A stretch of 40,729 nucleotides of DNA from the NCBI GenBank assembly GCA_019694455.1, contig JAIBBY010000047.1, positions 1 to 40,729 of the forward strand, read 5' to 3'. The notes beneath the pieces are model-generated. The model did no database searches. It was not told the origin of the DNA and saw only the letters and a program-made list of their open reading frames with translations. This document shows, one piece after another, positions 1-7,097 of the stretch. The translations under genes were made by a program, and so were the position numbers. The DNA is from Pirellulales bacterium (GTDB lineage Bacteria; Planctomycetota; Planctomycetia; Pirellulales; JAEUIK01). How positions within the stretch are numbered: position 1 is the stretch's first letter; every line of letters starts with the position of its first letter.

Positions 1-1132
1 TCGGGGCCACGTTGAGAATGGTCAACGTGTCGCTGATCGACGAGGTGTCATCGCCATCGAAGGCAGTGCCGAGCACGTTGGCGGTGGTTGTGCCGCCATT
101 GTTCTCGTAGAACGGTCCCAGGCTCACCGTGTTGGACGTGCGAGTTGAACCCGGGGCACCGGGAATCGAACCCGCCGGCTGGCTGTCGCTCTGGGTGGGA
201 TTCGATCCACTGGCGCTGATATTGAAGTTAATCGTATCGGCGCCAGGATCGGTGGCGGTCATGCTCGCGTTAATCGACTGACCTTCGTTGATCACGTTGC
301 TCGACAGGGACAAGGTGAGGTTCTGCGGAGCGACGTTGAGTACCGTGACCGCACGCGTGATGGGACCATTGGTGGAGTTGGCGCCATCCTGGTCGGTTGC
401 TTGGAACGTGTTGTTGAAGACACCGTTGTTGTTGTAGGTGACGTTGACGGTGCTGGAGGTGCGTGTTGAGCCGGGCGTATTGCCAGGGGCGCCGGCGCCA
501 CCGCCATTGATGGTGAAGTTGATGTTGTCGGCGCCCGGATCGGTGGCCGTCATGTCCAAGGCAACGGTGCTACCTTCATTCACCGTGATGTTCGAGTTGT
601 TGCCGTTCTGATTCGCGCTTGTGATCGTCGGGGCGACGTTCAGCACGGTCAACGTGCGGTTATCCGCCACACCCGAGGACGTATCGCCGCTGGGGTTACC
701 GGTGCCGTACGAGGCGTTTTCCTGCCAGTGCCAACCCAAAGCCTGGTTGAAGCCGACATTGTAGACGCCGTTTTGGTTGTAGGTCAGCGCGCCCGAGCCA
801 AAGGTCTGCGTGGCGCTGCCACCGCCGACATTGCCCGAGCTGGTGCTGCCTTGGTCGCTACCGGGAGCGCTATAGCCAAGGTTATTGGTGTTGAAGGTGC
901 GAGTGGTTGTGCCCGCAAAGCCAGATTCGTTGGCAGGGCTGACATTGAATTGTGCGCTGGCCGTGATCGATTGACCTTCGTTAATCACTCCCGAGGAGAG
1001 ATTAAAGAAGTTCTGACCGACGCCACCTTCGGCATCTGCCCAGGCGGTTCCCGACGTGGCGAGAGCCACTGCGAGCGCGGAAGAAAATACTGCAAACGAA
1101 CGCATGCGGAAGAAGAACTTCATGTCGACCAT
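1..1132 (-). CDS. Secreted repeat protein, cadherin/PKD-like domains (3' part outside window)
   Basis: The reading frame is open from the start codon to the window edge, giving about 377 residues of a longer protein. The N-terminus is a clear signal peptide: basic FFRMRS, a hydrophobic stretch, then a GTAWA cleavage site before DAEGG. After it come ~100-residue repeats. Each has a VNEGS/INEGQ opening, a TDPGAD segment, an STRTS patch and an LTVLNVAP-type ending, seen three times near 20, 340 and 640. This pattern fits Ig-fold adhesion repeats (cadherin-like, PKD or Calx-beta); the exact family cannot be fixed by eye. The protein is rich in Asn, Thr, Ser and Gly and almost free of Lys. ATG at 1132 and the in-frame ATG at 1123 are both possible starts. 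The C-terminus is not visible, so a PEP-CTERM or other sorting signal can be neither confirmed nor excluded. Confidence 0.85.
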   Translation of the reverse strand, partial: MVDMKFFFRMRSFAVFSSALAVALATSGTAWADAEGGVGQNFFNLSSGVINEGQSITASAQFNVSPANESGFAGTTTRTFNTNNLGYSAPGSDQGSTSSGNVGGGSATQTFGSGALTYNQNGVYNVGFNQALGWHWQENASYGTGNPSGDTSSGVADNRTLTVLNVAPTITSANQNGNNSNITVNEGSTVALDMTATDPGADNINFTINGGGAGAPGNTPGSTRTSSTVNVTYNNNGVFNNTFQATDQDGANSTNGPITRAVTVLNVAPQNLTLSLSSNVINEGQSINASMTATDPGADTINFNISASGSNPTQSDSQPAGSIPGAPGSTRTSNTVSLGPFYENNGGTTTANVLGTAFDGDDTSSISDTLTILNVAP

Positions 1133-1444
1133 CCCCAGGTCCTCAGGCCCACTCGTGAACATCGCGGAATGCGAAAAAGTGAATAACTAGTGCTAACTGG
1201 CATCGGTCAAGCTATCGCTGGCCGATTTCACGTGGCCATAGTAACCGGACACCTTGGGAATGCAAACCATATTTTTGAAAAAAATCTAATTTTCCATTCA
1301 GCCGTATTCCCTGATGCAGTCAGGAGTTTGGACTTTGGTAGTAACCAATTGGGGGGTGTTAGAAGAATCCCCCGCTGGCAGGAGCCTGACTCCACCCAAG
1401 TGGGTGGGCGCGATAAGTTCAATAGCGAACAGTGCTTGCGCTAC
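1133..1444. other. Intergenic region between two minus-strand genes
   Basis: I see no credible gene in these 312 bases. The region holds an AT-rich block near 1268-1300 and promoter candidates for the downstream repeat protein. It also has a near-perfect palindrome at 1392-1407 (CCACCC / GGGTGG arms) just after the SGNH gene, with no T-run, so it is at best a weak terminator. A G-tract and C-tract pair, GGGGG...CCCCC, sits at about 1350-1375. Confidence 0.5.
1182..1210 (-). promoter_or_regulatory. Candidate sigma-70-type promoter of the repeat-protein gene
   Basis: On the minus strand TTGACC (1210-1205) is followed after 17 bases by GTTATT (1187-1182). The start codon lies about 50 bases further on. 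A second, more distal candidate in the same region is TTGCAT, 16 bases, TACTAT. This is consensus matching only. Confidence 0.35.
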
Positions 1445-2638
1445 TCATTTCGAGGGGGAATGAACGTTGGCGGGAGGAGGTGTCAAGAACGCTGGATGCT
1501 CCTGCCGCAGCCAGTCAACGATGGCCGAGGCCGCAATCTTGTGAGCCCGAGAATTTGGATGATGGTCGATGGGATGCACCCATAACGACCGTTCATCCAT
1601 GCCTTGGAACGCATGGGCGAGATCGAGCACGGGCAAACCGGCTTCGCTGGCCACGCTAGCAACGCGGTCGTGAATCGACTGAAACGGGTAGCCGTGGCGC
1701 AATCCTTCGAGCAAGGGATAGAGCACCAGCGCGACTTCGCAATTGGGCACGCGGGAAAGATCGGCGATTTCCCGCCAAAGCTTGCGTAGATTCTCGGCGT
1801 TGTAGCTTGGTTCATAGCAGTTGCGATACCAGCGAATCGTATCGCGCTCGACCCGCGCCAGCGCCGGTCGCGAGCTAAGAAAGTCGACCAGTCGAGAATG
1901 GCGGGCGAGTCCCGCGAGCCAATCGGCGCGCTGGAGTCGTTCGGCGCGGACGTTAATCAGGTCATTGAGAAAGTTCTGTTGATCGAGCAGTGGCTGGCTG
2001 AGCGCGATATCGTTGATCAAGAAAACGACGATTGCCCGCGGGCAGTGCAGTTGACTGACGGTGTGACGCAGCAGCGAGTATTGATCTGTCGCGCCAAGGC
2101 CGGGGAGCGCGGAGTTGACGATCTGAAATTGCGGTCCTAGTTGACGCTCCATTTGGCGGAATAGGGAATTGGCGAGCGATACCCCCTCGCCAGCGGCAAA
2201 AGAGTCGCCCACGCCCGCGATGCGGAGGACGCCGGCCGGCGGGAGGGGATCGTAGACTCGATCGTCTCGGAGGCCCTGATTGGTGCGGTGAAACTCGACA
2301 CACCAGGGAGTCTCGGGGAGATGAGCGAGGGGGATTTCGTGAGGAGGGAGCGACAAGGTTTGCAGTTGCCAGCCGGGCTGCGTGGTATCTGGCAAGGGGC
2401 CTAATTCGCCGGTGGGATTGGTGGGATAGCAGAAATAGGTGTCGCGCAGTTCGTTGCGATAGAGCGCGCGCTTGGTGACGAGTGGGGAGGCGGTTGTGGG
2501 GAGCAGTCGCAGGAGCACTTCCGCGCCGAGCAGGCCGAGCAATAGACCCAGAATCAGCGCAGCGCCGCGCAATCGCCAGCGGGGGTCTTGTGGCCGGTCA
2601 GAAAACGTTAGTCGCCTGGTCCGCGTTTGAGACGTCAT
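1445..2638 (-). CDS. Membrane-anchored SGNH/GDSL-family hydrolase-like protein
   Basis: The 397-residue protein has an N-terminal membrane segment (about residues 23-46) and then an extracytoplasmic SGNH fold. The nucleophile block GDSF is at residues 144-147. An NSALPG segment follows at about 175-180, LIND at 207-210 would supply the Asn, and DHHPN at 358-362 gives the Asp and catalytic His. SGNH proteins are esterases or acyltransferases. Next to an EPS locus this one could add or remove O-acetyl groups on a glycan, but the substrate is inference. The gene is divergent from the three-gene set on the plus strand. A long opposite-strand frame inside it is a GC artefact. Confidence 0.85.
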   Translation of the reverse strand: MTSQTRTRRLTFSDRPQDPRWRLRGAALILGLLLGLLGAEVLLRLLPTTASPLVTKRALYRNELRDTYFCYPTNPTGELGPLPDTTQPGWQLQTLSLPPHEIPLAHLPETPWCVEFHRTNQGLRDDRVYDPLPPAGVLRIAGVGDSFAAGEGVSLANSLFRQMERQLGPQFQIVNSALPGLGATDQYSLLRHTVSQLHCPRAIVVFLINDIALSQPLLDQQNFLNDLINVRAERLQRADWLAGLARHSRLVDFLSSRPALARVERDTIRWYRNCYEPSYNAENLRKLWREIADLSRVPNCEVALVLYPLLEGLRHGYPFQSIHDRVASVASEAGLPVLDLAHAFQGMDERSLWVHPIDHHPNSRAHKIAASAIVDWLRQEHPAFLTPPPANVHSPSK

Positions 2639-2676
2639 TGCTCAGTAAAAGTCGCGCAAGTTAGCATAAAGGACAA

Positions 2677-5088
2677 GTGGGAATTAGCGACAAAAGTCGG
2701 AACTCGGACGGCGTTTGGAAATCTGGCGGCATGCGTCAAACGGCGGAAGCAATCTCCAGCGCGACCAATGCCCGCGGGCGGGGATGGCTAGCGGGCTTGG
2801 GAGTCGCTATCGCGCTGCTGGTGGCCGCCGTGTTTTGGCCGGTGATTGGCCATGCCATCTTAAACTACGACGATTACGGCAACATCCTCACCAATCCGTA
2901 CTACGATCCGTTGACGGCTAGCAATGTCGCGCAGCTTTGGCGCGTGCCGTACTTTTACACCTACGCGCCGGTGACCTACAGCTTCTTTGCGCTGGAACGG
3001 TGGGCAGCCTTTTTACCGGAGGTCCGTCCGCCGCAGGTTCCGCTGGACGCGCGGGTGTTTCATGCCGGCAATTTGGGGCTGCACTTGGCGGGGACGATCG
3101 CGGTATGGGCGCTGCTGATCGAACTGACGGGGTGCCGCGGCGCGTCGGCCTGTGGCGCCTTGCTGTTTGCGCTGCACCCATTGCAGGTGGAGCCGGTTGC
3201 CTGGATTACGGAAACCAAGACCTTGCTGGCTGGGCTGTTTGGCGTTGTAGCGCTATGGCAATACGTGCGCTTTGCGCGCTGCCCTTCAGGCGATGCTTGG
3301 CGATGGTCCCGCTATGCGTTGGCCACGGGGTGTTTGCTGGCGGCGCTACTCGCCAAGCCCTCGGCCGCGGCGATTCCGCTGATGGCGTTGGTGTTGGATC
3401 GCGGTTGGTTAGAGTGCGATTGGCGATTGATTGCAAAATCGCTGACGCCATGGATGGCGCTGGCCGCCGTGATCGCCTTGCTGACCAAGGGGCAACAGTC
3501 CGGCGAATCGCTGGAGTTTGCTGCGCCAATCTGGGCGCGTCCGCTGGTGGCGGCGGACGCATTGGCATTTTATCTAGAGAAGTTCTGGGCGCCTTGTTCC
3601 TTGGCAACCGATTACGGTCGGACGCCGCGGTTAGCGCTTGAGCAGGGATATGTGTGGTGGACGTGGCTGGCGCCGGCCGTGGTCGCGGCGGCTGCGTGGT
3701 GGCTGCCGATTGGCCGACAGTACCGAGTAGCGCTTGTGTTAGCGCTAGTGGCCTTGGCGCCGGTCTTGGGGCTGATCCCGTTTGGGTATCAAGACACTTC
3801 GACCGTGGCCGATCGGTATATGCATCTGGCTTTGATCGGCCCGGCGCTCGGGCTGGCGTGGTTTCTGTCGCGGCATCGGTCGCCAGTCTGGTGGTCGCTC
3901 GCCGCGATTTGGCTTGTTGGACTGGCGGTACTGTCGCACCGTCAAACAGCGGTTTGGCGCGACAGCGAAACCTTAGCCCGAGCGGGTTTGGCAGTGAACG
4001 CCGACAGTATGATGTTGCGTCATATTCTGGCCGGGGAATTGGAGAACCAGGGGCGCGCGGCCGAGGCCGTGCCGCTGTATGAGCAGGCCGCTCGGCTTTA
4101 TCCACGATCGTCACGAGCGCAACTGCGATTGGGTCAGTCGCTGGCCGCCACTGGCCAGAGCGAGGCGGGGTTGGCTCTCATTCGCAAGTCGGTGGAATTG
4201 GCGCCGCATTCTCCGGCGGCGCAGCGCGCGCTGGCCGCGGCGCTGGTGGAGCGTGGCCAGGTGGCCGATGCGATTCGCTATTACGAACAGGCGGTGGCTC
4301 GCGACCCTGGCGGGTGGCGCGCTCAACTGGCGCTGGGAGATTTATTGGCGCGAAGTGGGCGGACAGCCGAAGCGATCCGCCACTACCGAGGGGCGCTGGA
4401 ATGGCAGCATGAATACGAGCCGACCTGGAGCGCTTTGGCGCGCGCCTTAACGCAGGCGGGGGATTCTACTGGCGCCGAGCAGGCGTATCGCGAGGCAATT
4501 CGTATCCGTCCCGAGTGGCCAATCGCCTATGTCGGGCTGGGCACGCTTTATTTGCAGAAGGGGCGCGCGCGGGACGCCTTGGCGCCGCTAGCGCGCGCGG
4601 TGGAACTCGACACGCAGCTATTGCCAGCGCGGCAGAACCTGGCGACCGCGTTGGCGGCGGTGGGGCGCGATCAGGAGGCGATTCACGAATTGGAGATTGT
4701 GGCGACGTCGGCGCCAGACGATGCGAATGTGCGCTATAGTCTTGGCAATTTGTTTGCGCGCCAGCGGCAATGGGGTCGTGCCGCGGATCAATTGCGGCAA
4801 GCTGTGGCGAAGCAACCCAATTGGATTGACGCCCGGCTGGCGCTGGCGAACGTGCTAGCGCAAGACGGCGCGGTTGCCAATGCGTTGAAGGAATATCAAG
4901 AGGCGGTGCGGCTTGCGCCGCAGCGGAGCGACGCACATGGCGCTTTGGGGGAATTACTGGCGCGCGCGGGTGATCGGGAGCTGGCCATCCAACATCTCAA
5001 GACGGCTTTGTCGATTGATCCCAACAACCGGCCTGCGCGGGCGGCGCTCGATCGACTAGCGGCGAAGCCGCCCGGGAACGAATCGTGA
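2677..5088 (+). CDS. GT-C/PMT-like polytopic membrane protein with C-terminal TPR repeats (TMTC-like layout)
   Basis: The protein has 803 residues. The first half (about residues 37-420) is a series of hydrophobic segments. In the first exported loop it has NYDDY, the acidic position expected of GT-C glycosyltransferases such as protein O-mannosyltransferases. The second half (about 440-795) is a run of roughly ten TPR units. This order, GT-C then TPR, is that of eukaryotic TMTC proteins, where the TPRs lie outside the cytosol. A role in transferring sugar from a lipid carrier to an exported acceptor is inferred from that layout. GTG at 2677 has AAGGA three bases upstream. ATG at 2731 is an alternative that would leave more room for a promoter. 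The stop overlaps the next gene, so the two are translationally coupled. Confidence 0.8.
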   Translation: MGISDKSRNSDGVWKSGGMRQTAEAISSATNARGRGWLAGLGVAIALLVAAVFWPVIGHAILNYDDYGNILTNPYYDPLTASNVAQLWRVPYFYTYAPVTYSFFALERWAAFLPEVRPPQVPLDARVFHAGNLGLHLAGTIAVWALLIELTGCRGASACGALLFALHPLQVEPVAWITETKTLLAGLFGVVALWQYVRFARCPSGDAWRWSRYALATGCLLAALLAKPSAAAIPLMALVLDRGWLECDWRLIAKSLTPWMALAAVIALLTKGQQSGESLEFAAPIWARPLVAADALAFYLEKFWAPCSLATDYGRTPRLALEQGYVWWTWLAPAVVAAAAWWLPIGRQYRVALVLALVALAPVLGLIPFGYQDTSTVADRYMHLALIGPALGLAWFLSRHRSPVWWSLAAIWLVGLAVLSHRQTAVWRDSETLARAGLAVNADSMMLRHILAGELENQGRAAEAVPLYEQAARLYPRSSRAQLRLGQSLAATGQSEAGLALIRKSVELAPHSPAAQRALAAALVERGQVADAIRYYEQAVARDPGGWRAQLALGDLLARSGRTAEAIRHYRGALEWQHEYEPTWSALARALTQAGDSTGAEQAYREAIRIRPEWPIAYVGLGTLYLQKGRARDALAPLARAVELDTQLLPARQNLATALAAVGRDQEAIHELEIVATSAPDDANVRYSLGNLFARQRQWGRAADQLRQAVAKQPNWIDARLALANVLAQDGAVANALKEYQEAVRLAPQRSDAHGALGELLARAGDRELAIQHLKTALSIDPNNRPARAALDRLAAKPPGNES

Positions 5089-7097
5089 GTAGCAACCGAC
5101 AAGCTGAGCGTAGGGAAATGGACGCCGGTCGCGATTCGTCGCGGACCGAGCTTGTCGTACGCTGCTTGTCGGCGGCGGGAGTGCTTTATTGTTTCGCGCT
5201 GGCAACGCCTCTGGTGCTTGCGCTACGCGGCCCGGTGGACCGACCTTCCGCTTCCCGACCAAGCGCCAAGGTGGCTGCGGTTTCGCCGCCCGCACTGGCG
5301 CCGGGAGAGAATCGCTCATTCATCGGGCCCGCGGGATGCAAGGAATGTCACGCGGACAAGTACGAGGGATTCATTGAAACCGGTCACGCGCGCAGTTTTT
5401 GCCTACCGACGCCCGAGAGCGTGCTTGGCGATTTTTCGCCGGGGCACAATCAGTTAAGGACCGGCCGAGACGAGTTGTGGTACGAAATGACGCGCGAGGG
5501 AGATCGCTTCGCGCAAACGTCGCACACCGTAGGTCCCCAAGGGCCGGCGCATTTCTCGCGACAGATCGACCTGGTGATGGGCTCGGGAAAAAACGCGCAG
5601 GCGGCCATGTACTGGCAAGGAGATCAGTTGTTTCAGATGCCGGTGGTGTATTTCACTCCGCTCGGCGGATGGGCGAACGCGCCAGGTTTTTCGAATCGAT
5701 TCGCGATGTGGGATCGCCCCATGGGGCCGCGTTGTTTGGAGTGCCACTCGACGTATTTTGAGCATGTGGCCGGCAGCGAGAACCGTTATCGTCAAGACAA
5801 TTTTTTGTTGGGGATCTCTTGCGAGCGCTGCCATGGCCGGGGGAGCGAACACGCCGAGTTCCATCGATTGCATCCCGAGGCGGCAGGCGGTCGCGCGATA
5901 GTGAACCCCAGCGCGCTACTGCGCGCGCGGCAACTGGAGATGTGCGGACTATGCCACGGCTCGGTGGGGACGCCGGTGCAGCCGCCGTTCAGCTATCGGG
6001 TCGGGGAACTGCTGGAGCAGTATTTGAAGCCCGACGATCCAGCGGAAACGAGCGCTTTTGTGCATAGCGTGAACCAAGTGCAGCGGCTGAGCCAATCGCG
6101 CTGCTTTGCTGGCGACGACACAATGACCTGCACGACGTGCCACGATCCGCATCGGCACGAGCGGGGCGATGTGGCGATGTTCTCGGCCAAATGTCTGACC
6201 TGCCACCAGATGGATGACTGCGGCAAGTTCAGCGAGGTCGGCGAGAATTTGCGCACTAACTGCATCGACTGTCACATGCCGATGCGGGACGATGAGAGCT
6301 TGCCTTTCAATACCATTCGGGGGCACAAACTGAAATTGATTCGGCTGCGCGATCACCGAATCGGCGTTTATCCCGACGATACGACGCAAATGCTAAAAGA
6401 GTGGTTTCGCGAGTTGCCGAATGATCCAAAATCACAACAGCGGGAACTAGACAGCCGGATGGCCGATGCCGCCCAGTTGCGCCGGGCGAACCTATTGGTG
6501 GCACAAGACCAATTGGCGGCGGCGGCACAAGGGGCCCAGGCATTGACGGCTGATCCAATCTACGGCGCGGCGGCGTATGAGCTGTTGGGACGCATCGCAC
6601 GGCTTCAGAATGACGACGCCGGCTCGCGGGCACTGTATCAGAAGGCGGTTGCCGCCGATCCAGAGCGCGAGAGCGCGCTCGATGGATTGGCGAGATCTCA
6701 CTTGCTGCTGGGCGACGACGCGTTGGCCGCTGCGCATTGGCAAGCACTACTCAAATTGAACGATCGTTCGCTTGCCGCTCGCGCAGGCTTAGCGTGGCTA
6801 TGGTCGACATCGCCAGAGGCGGAGTTTCGCAGCGGAGCGCGGGCGGTGGCGATGATTGAAAGCGCTTGTTTGTCCTCCCCCACGCCGGACATCGACGCGC
6901 TGGACGCTTTGGCGGCGGCGTATGCGGAGTGTGGGCGTTTCAAGGACGCATTGCGAGTGGCGGAACAGGCCATTGTGGCCGCGCGAACGGCACGCGACGA
7001 CGCGCGCGGCGATGGGGCCGAGGCGCGCTACGAGCTGTATTTGAAGTCGCAGCCATTTCGTCGGCCACGGATGAACATTCAGGGGCGACAACCATGA
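5085..7097 (+). CDS. Seven-haem c-type cytochrome with C-terminal TPR repeats
   Basis: The protein has 670 residues and an N-terminal membrane segment or uncleaved signal (about residues 24-48). Seven CxxCH haem-binding motifs start at residues 85, 217, 246, 287, 349, 370 and 393. Their spacing resembles cytochrome c554 / doubled-CXXCH proteins. From about residue 440 to the end come TPR units. The last part carries a DALAAAYAECGRF motif and a tail ending in QPFRRPR. It should sit on the periplasmic side and move electrons; the partner is unknown. The GTG start overlaps the upstream stop (GTGA), and ATG at 5118 is an alternative. The stop overlaps the next start (ATGA). It lies between two GT-C/TPR genes, an arrangement I do not recognise from a named system. 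Confidence 0.88.
   Translation: MSSNRQAERREMDAGRDSSRTELVVRCLSAAGVLYCFALATPLVLALRGPVDRPSASRPSAKVAAVSPPALAPGENRSFIGPAGCKECHADKYEGFIETGHARSFCLPTPESVLGDFSPGHNQLRTGRDELWYEMTREGDRFAQTSHTVGPQGPAHFSRQIDLVMGSGKNAQAAMYWQGDQLFQMPVVYFTPLGGWANAPGFSNRFAMWDRPMGPRCLECHSTYFEHVAGSENRYRQDNFLLGISCERCHGRGSEHAEFHRLHPEAAGGRAIVNPSALLRARQLEMCGLCHGSVGTPVQPPFSYRVGELLEQYLKPDDPAETSAFVHSVNQVQRLSQSRCFAGDDTMTCTTCHDPHRHERGDVAMFSAKCLTCHQMDDCGKFSEVGENLRTNCIDCHMPMRDDESLPFNTIRGHKLKLIRLRDHRIGVYPDDTTQMLKEWFRELPNDPKSQQRELDSRMADAAQLRRANLLVAQDQLAAAAQGAQALTADPIYGAAAYELLGRIARLQNDDAGSRALYQKAVAADPERESALDGLARSHLLLGDDALAAAHWQALLKLNDRSLAARAGLAWLWSTSPEAEFRSGARAVAMIESACLSSPTPDIDALDALAAAYAECGRFKDALRVAEQAIVAARTARDDARGDGAEARYELYLKSQPFRRPRMNIQGRQP

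Noticed and set aside
1392..1407. Palindrome after the SGNH gene as a terminator
   Set aside because: Short stem with a minimal loop and no T-run on either strand; noted only as part of the intergenic region.
6866..7093. Upstream extension of the third TPR membrane protein
   Set aside because: These 76 codons lie in the cytochrome gene in another frame; the ATG at 7094 overlapping the stop is the natural start.
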